Below are positions 8,991 to 17,959 of a DNA stretch of 64,000 nucleotides, piece by piece. The stretch's first letter is position 1. Every line of letters begins with the position of its first letter. Source of the stretch: an uncultured Ruegeria sp. (GTDB taxonomy: Bacteria > Pseudomonadota > Alphaproteobacteria > Rhodobacterales > Rhodobacteraceae). The position numbers were made by a program, and so were the translations under genes. The stretch lies in contig NZ_CANMFF010000001.1 in the NCBI RefSeq assembly GCF_947497005.1, positions 248,001 through 312,000 of the forward strand, in the 5' to 3' direction. The notes under the pieces were generated by a model. It saw nothing but the letters and a program-made list of their open reading frames with translations, was not told the origin of the DNA and did not search any database.

Positions 8991-9524
8991 TCAGCGTACG
9001 ATTGTGCCGGTACGGCGGATTTTGCGTTGTAGCTGCATCAGGCCGTACAACAGCGCTTCAGCCGTCGGCGGGCAGCCGGGTACGTAGATATCCACCGGAA
9101 CGATGCGGTCACAGCCACGTACAACCGAATAGGAATAGTGGTAATACCCGCCGCCATTTGCGCAGGATCCCATAGAGATCACATAGCGCGGCTCGGGCAT
9201 CTGGTCATAGACCTTGCGCAGCGCCGGTGCCATTTTGTTGGTCAGGGTTCCGGCCACGATCATCACGTCAGATTGGCGCGGAGAGGCGCGCGGGGCGATT
9301 CCAAACCGTTCGGCATCGTAACGCGGCATCGAAGTATGCATCATCTCAACCGCGCAGCAGGCCAGGCCAAAGGTCATCCAGTGCAACGAGCCGGTACGGG
9401 CCCAGTTGATAATGTCTTCGGTCGAAGTCAGCAGGAAACCTTTGTCCTGCAGTTCGGCGTTCAGGGCCTGGGTGGCGACTTCTTTGTCGACGCCGGCGGT
9501 GTTTGCACCCGTCATCACTCCCAT
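8991..9524 (-). CDS. nuoB: NADH-quinone oxidoreductase subunit B
   Basis: Subunit carrying the terminal [4Fe-4S] cluster N2, which reduces quinone. The Cys ligands are visible as [10 protein letters not shown] (C56 and C57), SMGSCANGG and [10 protein letters not shown]. With the ATG ending at 9524 the protein is 177 aa ([11 protein letters not shown]); another ATG at 9515 would overlap the nuoA stop as TGATG and give 174 aa. I chose the first because an AAAGGGG ribosome-binding site lies 7 bases before it. Either way nuoB overlaps the end of nuoA, consistent with coupling of the two subunits. Confidence 0.96.
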   Translation of the reverse strand: MGVMTGANTAGVDKEVATQALNAELQDKGFLLTSTEDIINWARTGSLHWMTFGLACCAVEMMHTSMPRYDAERFGIAPRASPRQSDVMIVAGTLTNKMAPALRKVYDQMPEPRYVISMGSCANGGGYYHYSYSVVRGCDRIVPVDIYVPGCPPTAEALLYGLMQLQRKIRRTGTIVR

Positions 9525-9880
9525 TCCAGGGCCCCTTTCTTCCATTCATAGGCAAAGCCGATGGTCAGAACGCCCAGAAACACCATCATAGACCAGAACC
9601 CGACATCGCTGATGTCTTTGAAGCCCACGGCCCACGGGAACAGGAAAGCAATTTCCAGATCGAAGATGATGAAAAGAATCGAGACCAGATAGAATCGGAC
9701 GTCGAATTTCATCCGCGCATCGTCGAAGGCGTTGAACCCGCATTCATATGCGCTGACTTTTTCAGGGTCGGGATTGCGGACGGCCAGTACGACTGCGGCC
9801 AGAATCAAGACGATTCCAAGGCCCACGGCAACGGCCAGAAACACCAGAATCGGGAGGTACTCCCGCAGCAGGTCTTCCAC
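9515..9880 (-). CDS. nuoA: NADH-quinone oxidoreductase subunit A
   Basis: Small membrane subunit of complex I, 121 aa with three hydrophobic segments. The family core is visible as [20 protein letters not shown] and [20 protein letters not shown], which contain the conserved Cys and the acidic residues near the quinone cavity. The start codon is GTG (GTGGAAGACC), preceded by AAGGAG six bases upstream. It is the first gene of the nuo operon, about 70 bases downstream of a good promoter. Confidence 0.97.
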   Translation of the reverse strand: MEDLLREYLPILVFLAVAVGLGIVLILAAVVLAVRNPDPEKVSAYECGFNAFDDARMKFDVRFYLVSILFIIFDLEIAFLFPWAVGFKDISDVGFWSMMVFLGVLTIGFAYEWKKGALEWE

Positions 9881-9947
9881 GAATAGCTCCTTTCCTGCGC
9901 ACGCATCTTATTCGGGTGCGCCGTCAATTGGCGTGTTGACTGGACAT

Positions 9948-9976
9948 TCTCTATCCCCGCGGGGTCAGAGGGTCAA
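9948..9976 (-). promoter_or_regulatory. Sigma70-type promoter for the nuo operon
   Basis: On the minus strand TTGACC (9971-9976) and TAGAGA (9948-9953) are separated by exactly 17 bases, a close match to the vegetative consensus. It faces nuoA with a leader of about 60 bases. The gap between the upstream hydratase gene and nuoA is otherwise free of genes, so this is the most likely main nuo promoter. Confidence 0.6.
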
Positions 9977-10075
9977 CCGAACACAGCCCCCTTCGCCATC
10001 AAACATGTGCTTGACAGCGCGGCATAGAATCGCAGCGCGTGCGTTTCGCTTTGGCACAGCGGTTCTTCGCTAAAC

Positions 10076-10858
10076 CTACTTATTCCATACAGGTTTTCGT
10101 TTTTCGAAAAACGCCGCGATCCCTTCACGCGCTTCTTCCGTTTCCCACCGTTCAACCAGTTCCGAGATGGTCTGATCGATCACGGTATCGTCAATGCGCG
10201 GCCCTAATGATTGGACCAGCGCCTTGGCGGAGGCGACTGCCCCCGGCGCGCAAGACAAATAGGGGCGAATTTCATCCTCTACCGCTTCTAAAAGCCGATC
10301 CGCGGACACAGTCTTCGTCAGCAATCCCAGATCAACGGCCTCAGTTGCGTCAAACAGACGGGCCGACATGAAAACCCGGCGTGCGCGCGCCTCACCCATG
10401 CGTGCGATGACATAGGGCCCGATTGTTGCGGGAATCAGCCCCAACCGTGTCTCGGTCAACCCCATCTTCAGGCTGTCGACCCCAATTGCGACATCACAAA
10501 CGGCAGCCATCCCCACGCCGCCGCCAAAGGCATTGCCCTGCAACGCCCCGATCAAAGGCTTGGGCATCGTGTTCAAAGCCTGTAACATTTCGGCCAGCTT
10601 GCGCGCCTCGACGAAACGTGTCGCTTTGTCGGCGGCCATCTGGTCCTGCATCCAACCCAGATCACCACCTGCACAAAAACTCTTACCGGCAGCTGCCAGA
10701 ACAACCACCCGCACGCCGTCATCCTGCCCCAGCCGCGACGCGGCTTCGGTCAGTTCGGCGATCATTTGCCCCGACATGGCGTTGTGTTTTTCCGCCCTGT
10801 TCAAAGTGAGCGTAGCTACACCGCGTGCATCGGTCACGATCGCGATTGTTTCTAACAT
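10076..10858 (-). CDS. Enoyl-CoA hydratase family protein, probable 3-methylglutaconyl-CoA hydratase
   Basis: Crotonase-fold enzyme of 260 aa. The oxyanion-hole and active-site regions are visible as KSFCAGGDLGWM and ALQGNAFGGGVGMAAVCDVAI, with the Glu-containing segment MGLTETRLGLIPATIGPYV. In the leucine pathway this type hydrates 3-methylglutaconyl-CoA to HMG-CoA, which the adjacent lyase then cleaves. The SFCAGGDLGWM segment and the position as last gene after the carboxylase and lyase genes support LiuC-type function. The start is 1 base after the lyase stop. A different crotonase specificity cannot be excluded from sequence alone. Confidence 0.88.
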   Translation of the reverse strand: MLETIAIVTDARGVATLTLNRAEKHNAMSGQMIAELTEAASRLGQDDGVRVVVLAAAGKSFCAGGDLGWMQDQMAADKATRFVEARKLAEMLQALNTMPKPLIGALQGNAFGGGVGMAAVCDVAIGVDSLKMGLTETRLGLIPATIGPYVIARMGEARARRVFMSARLFDATEAVDLGLLTKTVSADRLLEAVEDEIRPYLSCAPGAVASAKALVQSLGPRIDDTVIDQTISELVERWETEEAREGIAAFFEKRKPVWNK

Positions 10859-10859
10859 G

Positions 10860-11711
10860 TCAGCCCCTTAGTGCCCTTGCCATTTGCGCTGCCTCTTCAA
10901 CCACATCGATGTCCAGACCGGTTTCATACCCGAGTCTTTGTAAGTGCGATGCAACAGCTTCAGTCGCGACATTGCCCGCAGCACCCGGAGCATAGGGGCA
11001 ACCGCCCAGCCCGCCCACGGCTGCGTCGAACACGCGAACACCCAGCGCCAATGCGGCATCGATATTGTCAACCGCGCGACCATTGGTGTCGTGGAAGTGC
11101 CCTGCCAACCGGGTTACCGGAACCCTTTCGCGTACTGCCAGAAGCATATGTGCGACCTTGTCCGGAGTGCCCTGCCCAATCGTGTCACCCAGCGAAACCT
11201 CATAACAGCCAAGCCCAAAGAGCCGATCGGCGACTTCGGCCACTTTTTCGGGCGGTGTCGGACCGTCATATGGGCAATCCGTGACGCATGAAACATAACC
11301 GCGAACCGGCAGGTCGATATGACGCGCCGCTTCAAGGATCGGCGTGAACCGCTCAATCGACTCGGCGATTGAGGCATTGATATTGGCTTTTGAGAACCCC
11401 TCGGAGGCAGAGGCAAACACTGCAATCTCGTCCGCCTTGGCCGCCAGCGCATCGCTATATCCATGCATATTCGGTGTCAGCGCCGCATAACGCACACCGC
11501 TCGCGCGTGTAATCCCACCCAGCACCTGAGCCGATCCCGCCATCTGCGGCACCCATTTCGGTGAGACAAAGCTTGCAACCTCTATCCGGCGGAAACCCGC
11601 ACGGCTGAGGCAGTCAATCAGCGCGACCTTGTCGGCAACCGGTATCTCTCGCTTTTCATTTTGTAGCCCGTCGCGCGGCCCAACTTCATAGATCTCGACC
11701 AGATCGCCCAT
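10860..11711 (-). CDS. Hydroxymethylglutaryl-CoA lyase
   Basis: Cleaves 3-hydroxy-3-methylglutaryl-CoA to acetyl-CoA and acetoacetate, the last step of leucine degradation. From the ATG ending at 11711 it is 283 aa, starting MGDLVEIYEVGPRDGLQNEK, which contains the conserved RDGLQ substrate/metal site. Also visible are HFHDTNGRA with metal-binding His and the HMG-CoA lyase active-site signature GGLGGCPYAPGAAGNVATE with its catalytic Cys. A longer in-frame extension upstream lacks family similarity, and the chosen start has a GGGAGAGG ribosome-binding site. It sits 78 bases downstream of the carboxylase alpha gene. The functional call is firm. Confidence 0.95.
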   Translation of the reverse strand: MGDLVEIYEVGPRDGLQNEKREIPVADKVALIDCLSRAGFRRIEVASFVSPKWVPQMAGSAQVLGGITRASGVRYAALTPNMHGYSDALAAKADEIAVFASASEGFSKANINASIAESIERFTPILEAARHIDLPVRGYVSCVTDCPYDGPTPPEKVAEVADRLFGLGCYEVSLGDTIGQGTPDKVAHMLLAVRERVPVTRLAGHFHDTNGRAVDNIDAALALGVRVFDAAVGGLGGCPYAPGAAGNVATEAVASHLQRLGYETGLDIDVVEEAAQMARALRG

Positions 11712-11789
11712 GTCAGAACCTCTCCCGGTTTCTTCTCGTTCAAAATGCAGTAAGCCCGACCGTGCCACGTCGCGCGGCGCGGGTACAGG

Positions 11790-13721
11790 TTACTCTTCTT
11801 CCAACCTCACCAAAGCGGCCCCGGCTTCGACCTGAGCACCGTCTTCGACCAAAACTTCGGCCACAACCCCGTCACGCGCCGCAAGCAGAGAATGTTCCAT
11901 CTTCATAGCTTCCAATATGGCCAAACGATCGCCTTCCTGTACGGTTTGTCCCGCTGTGGCAAAGACGGCCTTGACCAGACCGGGCATCGGAGCCTCGATC
12001 ACGTTGGTGTCGCCGGTCGCGCTGGCATCCCTGTCCAGCGGATCGATGATTTCGAAGCTCTGGCCGTAGTTGGTGAAAACCGTCAGGATCGCGTTATCCA
12101 CCGCGACGCGAGGCATCGGTGCACCGTTCAATACCCAACGCCCGGCGGCGCGTTCTGCAACAACGCGATCCTTGCCAATCTGCCAGATCTGGCGATCCGG
12201 CCCGTCGACCTGCACGTCCAGATCCAACACCACATCGCGATGGGACAATTGCACAGCGCGATGCAGCGGAGCCCAGAGCGAAAACCCGGTGTCTGGTTCA
12301 ACATCCACAAGATTCAGTGCAGTTATCGCAGCTGCGACTGCCGAAGAGACCGACAGCTCTGGTTCCTGCACCAACGCTTCAAGGTCTCGCCCAATCAGAC
12401 CCGTATCCACATCACCCGAGGCAAATCCTTCGTGACGCGTCAACGCGCCCAGAAAGGCCAGGTTCGTAACGGTGCCTGCTACTTCAGTTTGTTGAAGCAC
12501 CCGGTTTAATGTCTCCAGCGCAACGGCCCGTGTTGCACCATGTACGACCACCTTGGCGATCATCGGGTCGTACCACGGGCTGATCGTGTCCCCGGCCCGC
12601 ACGCCGCTATCGGCGCGACAATTAGCAGGGAAAACCAGATGAGTCAGCGTTCCAGTTGCAGGCAAGAACCCTTTCGGCACGTCTTCAGCATAAAGACGGG
12701 CCTCAAACGCATGGCCAGAGATCGACAGGTCTTCTTGTTGCTTCGGCAGGCTTTCACCCGCTGCAACACGCAATTGCCATTCGACCAGATCGACGTCGGT
12801 GATCGCCTCGGTCACCGGGTGTTCAACCTGCAAACGCGTATTCATTTCCATAAACCAGAATCTGTCGGGACGCAGCCCGTCAGAGGCATCGACGATGAAT
12901 TCGACCGTGCCAGCGCCTCTATAGCCTATGGCTTCAGCAGCCCGCACGCCAGCCTGGCCCATCGCCTCGCGCATCTCGATGTTCATGCCCGGGGCCGGAG
13001 CCTCTTCGATCACCTTCTGATGCCGACGTTGCAGCGAGCAGTCACGTTCGAACAGATGCACCGCTTGGGTACCATCGCCGAACACTTGCACTTCGATATG
13101 GCGAGGTTTGGCGACGAATTTCTCGACCAATACCGCATCGTTGCCAAAAGCTGTCCTGGCCTCGCCACGCGCACTGTCCAACGCAGCACGGAAATCCTCG
13201 GGGCGTTCGACCAGCCGCATTCCTTTGCCGCCACCGCCCGCCACGGCCTTGATCAGCACAGGATACCCAATCGTATCAGCCGCTCCTGCTAAATGCTCAG
13301 GGTCTTGATTGTCACCATGATAGCCCGGGACCACGGGCACGCCCGCCTTTTCCATCAGCACTTTGGCCGCATCCTTAAGGCCCATCTTGCGGATCGCATC
13401 CGCCGAGGGGCCAATGAACGTCAGACCCGCAGCCTGAACCGCATCCACGAAGTCAGGGTTCTCGGACAGAAACCCATAGCCCGGATGGATCGCCTGTGCG
13501 CCGGTATCCAGCGCCGCCTGTATGATCACATCCCCTTTCAGGTAGCTATCTGCCGGGGCGGGACCGCCAATATGAATGGCCTCGTCCGCTATTTGCACAT
13601 GCTTCGCTACGGCGTCCGCATCGGAATAAACAGCAACGCAAGACACCCCCATCTTTTGAGCGGTTTCCATAACCCGGCAAGCGATCTCGCCCCGGTTGGC
13701 AATCAGGATTTTATTGAACAT
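11790..13721 (-). CDS. Methylcrotonyl-CoA carboxylase, biotin-carboxylase (alpha) subunit
   Basis: A 643-aa acyl-CoA carboxylase alpha chain: N-terminal biotin carboxylase (MFNKILIANRGEIACRV; GGGGKGMRLV ATP-binding loop; EMNTRLQVEHPVTEAITDVD catalytic region), a middle BT domain, and a C-terminal biotin carrier domain with the biotinylation motif EAMKMEHS (Lys near residue 607). Acyl-CoA carboxylases of this layout include methylcrotonyl-, propionyl- and geranyl-CoA enzymes. The neighbours (beta subunit, HMG-CoA lyase, isovaleryl-CoA dehydrogenase) make methylcrotonyl-CoA the most likely substrate. It is separated from the beta subunit gene by an ASCH-domain gene. Confidence 0.93.
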   Translation of the reverse strand: MFNKILIANRGEIACRVMETAQKMGVSCVAVYSDADAVAKHVQIADEAIHIGGPAPADSYLKGDVIIQAALDTGAQAIHPGYGFLSENPDFVDAVQAAGLTFIGPSADAIRKMGLKDAAKVLMEKAGVPVVPGYHGDNQDPEHLAGAADTIGYPVLIKAVAGGGGKGMRLVERPEDFRAALDSARGEARTAFGNDAVLVEKFVAKPRHIEVQVFGDGTQAVHLFERDCSLQRRHQKVIEEAPAPGMNIEMREAMGQAGVRAAEAIGYRGAGTVEFIVDASDGLRPDRFWFMEMNTRLQVEHPVTEAITDVDLVEWQLRVAAGESLPKQQEDLSISGHAFEARLYAEDVPKGFLPATGTLTHLVFPANCRADSGVRAGDTISPWYDPMIAKVVVHGATRAVALETLNRVLQQTEVAGTVTNLAFLGALTRHEGFASGDVDTGLIGRDLEALVQEPELSVSSAVAAAITALNLVDVEPDTGFSLWAPLHRAVQLSHRDVVLDLDVQVDGPDRQIWQIGKDRVVAERAAGRWVLNGAPMPRVAVDNAILTVFTNYGQSFEIIDPLDRDASATGDTNVIEAPMPGLVKAVFATAGQTVQEGDRLAILEAMKMEHSLLAARDGVVAEVLVEDGAQVEAGAALVRLEEE

Positions 13722-13735
13722 ATCCTACACCCTTC

Positions 13736-14152
13736 CTATGCCAGATCTTCTACAAGCCGAAACCGTTCGCACACGAGTTTCATCTCGGGATTAAAACCAC
13801 CGTTTCGTTGGAAATAGCGACGATGATCTTCCCGCCATCCTTCAAGCGTTTCATTCTCACCTTCCGCCAAAGCAAAGTCCTCGGTCACATCACAATAACG
13901 CTGGATCGAAACAGAAACGGTTTCAATGACCAATGCCGGTGTGCCATCCCAGTTCAGTGCAACATCACGGCGACCGGGCTTCGGCATATCGGGGCTTCCA
14001 TCAGGATAGTTGCTGAGTGCATCACAGGTCGCGGTTTTGCGGCCAGAACGCACAAATGCCAGTAGCTCAGCGCTCAGCACTGCGCTGTCACCGAATTTGA
14101 AGGTTTGCGCACCGGGATAGCGGGCCTTAATGTCTTGCAAACTCTCGCTCAT
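13736..14152 (-). CDS. ASCH-domain protein
   Basis: A 138-aa protein, starting MSESLQDIKARYPGAQTFKFG at the ATG ending at 14152, one base after the carboxylase beta stop. The pattern SGRKTATCDAL, WDGTPALVIETVSV, and the C-terminal WREDHRRYFQRNGGFNPEMKLVCERF fits the ASCH family, a PUA-like RNA- or nucleotide-binding fold; some members hydrolyse N4-acetylcytidine or act as RNases. It is placed between the two subunits of methylcrotonyl-CoA carboxylase and transcribed with them. The arrangement may be a passenger or may link RNA metabolism to the pathway; I see no evidence to choose. Confidence 0.85.
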   Translation of the reverse strand: MSESLQDIKARYPGAQTFKFGDSAVLSAELLAFVRSGRKTATCDALSNYPDGSPDMPKPGRRDVALNWDGTPALVIETVSVSIQRYCDVTEDFALAEGENETLEGWREDHRRYFQRNGGFNPEMKLVCERFRLVEDLA

Positions 14153-14153
14153 C

Positions 14154-15758
14154 TTACATCCGGAACACGCCGAAACGTGTCTCCTCAATCGGTGCGTTCA
14201 GAGCGGCACTCAGCGACAGGGCCAGCACGTCGCGGCTTTTGCGCGGGTCGATTATGCCGTCGTCCCACAACCGGGCCGAGGCGTAGAGCGGATGCGATTG
14301 CTCCTCGAACATCTCTAGCGTCGGGCGCTTGAATTCGGCCTCTTCCTCGGCAGACCATGTGCCGCCCTGCCGTTCTATCCCATCGCGTTTGACAGTGGCC
14401 AGCACGCCCGCTGCCTGCTCACCGCCCATAACGGAAATCCGCGAATTCGGCCATGTCCACAGGAACCGCGGCTGGTAGGCACGTCCAGCCATGCCATAGT
14501 TCCCGGCCCCAAACGAGCCACCCACCAGCATGGTGATCTTGGGAACCGAAGTGGTCGCCACGGCGGTCACCATCTTGGCCCCGTGCCGTGCGATACCTTC
14601 GTTTTCGTACTTCCGCCCGACCATAAAGCCAGTGATGTTCTGCAGGAAAACCAGAGGCGTTTTGCGCTGCGAACACAGCTCGACGAAATGCGCACCTTTC
14701 TGTGCGGCCTCAGAAAACAGCACGCCGTTATTGGCGATGATGCCAACAGGGCAGCCTTTGACATGGGCAAAACCGGTCACCAGCGTCTCACCGAAGCGCG
14801 GTTTGAACTCATCAAAACGCGAACCGTCGACCAGACGCGCGATCACTTCGCGGATGTCATAAGGAGTCCGAAGGTCGGCAGGAACAACACCCAGAATCTC
14901 GTCGGGATCATAGGCCGGGTCTTCGGGGCTGGCCCAATCCACCGTCTGCGGCCTGCGCAGGTTCAGCGAAGCGACCGCGCGGCGCGCAAGGGCCAGTGCA
15001 TGAGCGTCATCCTCTGCCAGATAGTCGGCCACGCCGGACAAACGAGTATGCACATCACCGCCGCCCAAGTCTTCAGCGCTGACAACCTCACCCGTCGCGG
15101 CCTTGACCAATGGCGGTCCGGCCAGAAAGATCGTGCCCTGCTCCTTCACGATGATCGTCACATCCGACATCGCGGGCACATAAGCCCCGCCCGCCGTGCA
15201 AGACCCCATCACCACCGCGATCTGAGCAATCCCCTTCGCGCTCATCCGCGCCTGATTATAGAAGATGCGACCAAAATGATCGCGGTCGGGAAAGACTTCA
15301 TCCTGATTGGGCAGGTTCGCGCCGCCACTATCGACCAGATAGATGCAGGGCAGATGGTTTTCCTCGGCAATCTCCTGCGCGCGCAGGTGTTTCTTGACCG
15401 TCATCGGGTAATAGGTGCCGCCCTTCACGGTGGCGTCGTTACACACCACCATGACCTCACACCCCTGCACCCGGCCAATGCCCGCAATCACCCCGGCACA
15501 GGGCGCGGCATCGCCATACATCCCATGCGCCGCCGTCGCCCCGATTTCGAGGAACGGAGACCCCGGATCCAGCAAGTTCGCCACCCGCCGACGCGGCAGC
15601 ATCTTGCCTCGGGATTCATGTCGCACGCGGGATTTCTCGCCGCCCCCTATACGGGCCGCTTCGGCGGCATCAGAGATTTGCGCCAGCGCATCAAGATGGG
15701 CTGTGCGGTTTGTTTTGAAGCCCTCGGAGGTGGGCATGGCTTTGGAAGTGAGTTTCAT
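14154..15758 (-). CDS. Methylcrotonyl-CoA carboxylase, carboxyltransferase (beta) subunit
   Basis: Transfers carboxyl from carboxybiotin to 3-methylcrotonyl-CoA, giving 3-methylglutaconyl-CoA. It is 534 aa, the usual length for this subunit. Two crotonase-like halves are visible: [20 protein letters not shown] and the oxyanion motif [15 protein letters not shown] in the N half, and [43 protein letters not shown] and [16 protein letters not shown] in the C half. The wording of these segments (for example FMVG and [10 protein letters not shown]) is that of methylcrotonyl-CoA rather than propionyl-CoA carboxylases. It lies downstream of an acyl-CoA synthetase gene. Confidence 0.95.
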   Translation of the reverse strand: MKLTSKAMPTSEGFKTNRTAHLDALAQISDAAEAARIGGGEKSRVRHESRGKMLPRRRVANLLDPGSPFLEIGATAAHGMYGDAAPCAGVIAGIGRVQGCEVMVVCNDATVKGGTYYPMTVKKHLRAQEIAEENHLPCIYLVDSGGANLPNQDEVFPDRDHFGRIFYNQARMSAKGIAQIAVVMGSCTAGGAYVPAMSDVTIIVKEQGTIFLAGPPLVKAATGEVVSAEDLGGGDVHTRLSGVADYLAEDDAHALALARRAVASLNLRRPQTVDWASPEDPAYDPDEILGVVPADLRTPYDIREVIARLVDGSRFDEFKPRFGETLVTGFAHVKGCPVGIIANNGVLFSEAAQKGAHFVELCSQRKTPLVFLQNITGFMVGRKYENEGIARHGAKMVTAVATTSVPKITMLVGGSFGAGNYGMAGRAYQPRFLWTWPNSRISVMGGEQAAGVLATVKRDGIERQGGTWSAEEEAEFKRPTLEMFEEQSHPLYASARLWDDGIIDPRKSRDVLALSLSAALNAPIEETRFGVFRM

Positions 15759-15772
15759 GTCTAAGGCACCTG

Positions 15773-16300
15773 TTATTCTTCAGCGCGTTCAGCCGCGCGT
15801 TGGAGCTCTCTCAGCGCAAGCCAGCCAGCCATGGCATCCGCATAGCCACAAACAACCTGCTCAGAGACTCCTTGGACCTGAACGTCTTCACAATCAGGTA
15901 TAGCCGGCGCAAATTGGGCCAACAGTTCATTGTCGAAATATCTCATTGCATCTCTTGCTAACTCTTGCGCGGCAGGAGGGTGTCCATAACCGAGACGGAG
16001 TTTTTCCGGGATTTGAGACCATTTCGAGATCGTTTCGTCGCGCATCCACTTGGAAACCACCGAAACGCATTTTTCGGCCTCAGCACTCGGGTCCACCAAC
16101 TCACACATCCTATGACTTTGACTGATACATTCCACATCCATAGGAGGCGCATAGTCGACATTTGGAACCAGATCACTGCAAGCTTGCAAAAATGCGACTG
16201 TATCAAAACTGTCAGGACTCGCTGCTTCGGATCGTGTTGCCACGCCAACGGCACTTAGCGCAGTCGCCAAAACAAATAAGTTTCTCAATTTTAGTATCAC
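15773..16300 (-). CDS. Secreted Cys-rich protein, faintly LprI-like
   Basis: About 175 aa from a GTG start ending at 16300, which overlaps the stop of the synthetase gene as GTGA; a longer upstream frame lies inside that gene and is unlikely. The N-terminus ([23 protein letters not shown]) is a signal peptide. The mature part has six Cys (ACSDLV, VECISQ, RMCELV, EKCVSVV, DCEDV, VVCGYA), probably disulfide-bonded in the periplasm. The spacing of Cys followed by helices ending in W and R resembles lysozyme-inhibitor LprI (DUF1311) proteins, but this is a weak impression. The GC content looks a little lower than that of neighbours. Function unknown. Confidence 0.65.
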   Translation of the reverse strand: MILKLRNLFVLATALSAVGVATRSEAASPDSFDTVAFLQACSDLVPNVDYAPPMDVECISQSHRMCELVDPSAEAEKCVSVVSKWMRDETISKWSQIPEKLRLGYGHPPAAQELARDAMRYFDNELLAQFAPAIPDCEDVQVQGVSEQVVCGYADAMAGWLALRELQRAAERAEE

Positions 16301-17823
16301 TTGTTCAATTCCCCCGCCGCCCGCGCCTTCAACTCTTTCCGGATCACCTTCCCGGTCACTGTCATCGGCAATTCCTTCAGAAACGCCACCTCGCGCGGAT
16401 AGGAATATTGCGCCAGACGGTCCTTGACCCAATCCTGCAACTCGCGCTCTGTGGCCTCAGCTCTTGGTTTCAACACCACATAGGCCTTCACGATCTCGGT
16501 CCGCAGCGGGTCGGGCTTGCCGACCACACCCACCGTCGCCACCGCCGGGTGGGTCAGCAGGCAATCCTCGATCTCCGCCGGGCCGATGCGGTAGCCCGCC
16601 GAGGTGATCACGTCATCGTCACGACCCACGAAGCGCAGGTAGTCGCCTTCCCACACGCCACGGTCTCCGGTTATCAGCCAGTCGCCCCGGAATTTCTCAG
16701 CAGTCGCCCCGGGCCGGTTCCAGTATTCCAGCAGCATCGAGGCCGAACCGCGCCGGATGGCCACGTCGCCTTCCTCGCTGGTCGGGTTGCCGTTCTCGTC
16801 GATTACCGCAACCTCGTGCCCCGCTACAGGTTTGCCGATACAGCCGGGTTGCACGGGAAAATCCTCTGAACACGACGAAACAACCATGTTGCATTCGGTC
16901 TGGCCGTAAAACTCGTTGATTGTCAGACCGAACGCCTTCTGACCCCAAGCCAGCATCTCAATCCCCAATGGTTCGCCGCCGGAAGCCACTGAGCGCAGTC
17001 CGGGAATCACCTGATCCGCTGCCTTGAGCATCCTCAGCGCGGTTGGTGGAAAAAACACATTCCGAATCCCGCCCCGCGCGACAATGTCTGCACAGGCCTC
17101 GGGGGTGAATTTTTCTAACCGCGCCGCGACGACCGGGATACCCAGCGCAAGGCCCGGCATCAGCACATCGAACAATCCGCCGATCCAAGCCCAATCCGCC
17201 GGTGTCCACAGGCAATCACCTTTACGCAGATGATTGTGGCTGATCGAGACGCCCGGCAAGTGCCCGGTCAGAACCCGGTGCCCATGCAGCGCGCCCTTCG
17301 GGCTGCCGGTGGTGCCTGAGGTATAGATCAACACCGCCGGATCTTCAGGGCCGGTCGCGGCAAATGGCACATCCGCACCTTCCTCGCCGATATCAGAGGC
17401 AATCAGAGGCTCGGCCAGATCACCCAGCAGATCCGTCCCTTCGGCATCGGTCAGCACGATCTGAACACCCGCATCGCTAACCCGCGACCGCAGCGCATCC
17501 CGCTTGAACAATTTGAACAGCGGCACTGAGATCGCGCCAATTTTCCAAATCGCCAGATGGGCCGCTGCGCACCACGGCGATTGGCTCAGTAAAACTCCGA
17601 TGCGATCCATGGGCTGCACGCGACGCGACAACGCGCGGGCGATACCGTCGGTCATCTGCGACAGCTGCCTATAGCTTATGGTTCGCAAGTCCGATCCTGT
17701 CAGATCAACAAGCGCCACCTGATCGCCCGGATGGCTCTGACACTGCTGCGCCATGTTCAGCCGGTCAGGTAAGTCCCAGGCTCCCCCTGGGCGCAAACCC
17801 GGTATGCGCTCAACGTCTGGCAC
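16297..17823 (-). CDS. AMP-dependent acyl-CoA synthetase
   Basis: Adenylate-forming enzyme of 508 aa that activates a carboxylic acid to its CoA thioester. Visible are the P-loop-like motif YTSGTTGSPKGALHG, NEFYGQTECNMVVSS (acyl/adenylate site), WLITGDRGVWEGDYLRFVGRDDDVI with the hinge Asp and Arg, and the C-terminal catalytic Lys region MTVTGKVIRKELK. The start is GTG with AAGGGG eight bases before. In a leucine-catabolic cluster it may activate isovalerate or acetoacetate, but the specificity cannot be told from sequence; medium- or short-chain acids are plausible. Confidence 0.9.
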   Translation of the reverse strand: MPDVERIPGLRPGGAWDLPDRLNMAQQCQSHPGDQVALVDLTGSDLRTISYRQLSQMTDGIARALSRRVQPMDRIGVLLSQSPWCAAAHLAIWKIGAISVPLFKLFKRDALRSRVSDAGVQIVLTDAEGTDLLGDLAEPLIASDIGEEGADVPFAATGPEDPAVLIYTSGTTGSPKGALHGHRVLTGHLPGVSISHNHLRKGDCLWTPADWAWIGGLFDVLMPGLALGIPVVAARLEKFTPEACADIVARGGIRNVFFPPTALRMLKAADQVIPGLRSVASGGEPLGIEMLAWGQKAFGLTINEFYGQTECNMVVSSCSEDFPVQPGCIGKPVAGHEVAVIDENGNPTSEEGDVAIRRGSASMLLEYWNRPGATAEKFRGDWLITGDRGVWEGDYLRFVGRDDDVITSAGYRIGPAEIEDCLLTHPAVATVGVVGKPDPLRTEIVKAYVVLKPRAEATERELQDWVKDRLAQYSYPREVAFLKELPMTVTGKVIRKELKARAAGELNK

Positions 17824-17887
17824 CGCGAATTCCCCTTGTTTTCATGATGCTTGGCGACGTGACCTCAAGTGGGCTTATCACGCAAAC

Positions 17888-17901
17888 TTGATACAGATCA
17901 G
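17888..17901. promoter_or_regulatory. FNR/FnrL-like binding site upstream of ompW-type gene
   Basis: TTGATACAGATCAG matches the FNR consensus TTGAT-N4-ATCAA at 9 of 10 defined positions. It lies 58 bases upstream of the OmpW start and 64 bases upstream of the divergent synthetase start. ompW is an FNR-controlled gene in enterobacteria, which is established; control here is inferred. Confidence 0.5.
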
Positions 17902-17959
17902 AGTTGCCGGTCGCTGCCTTTGCGAAACCACGAACATTAACATAACCAAAGGCAAGAAT

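Noticed and set aside
14154..15758. Propionyl-CoA carboxylase as an alternative identity for the carboxyltransferase.
   Set aside because: The motifs ([19 protein letters not shown]) and neighbours (HMG-CoA lyase, isovaleryl-CoA dehydrogenase) favour methylcrotonyl-CoA.
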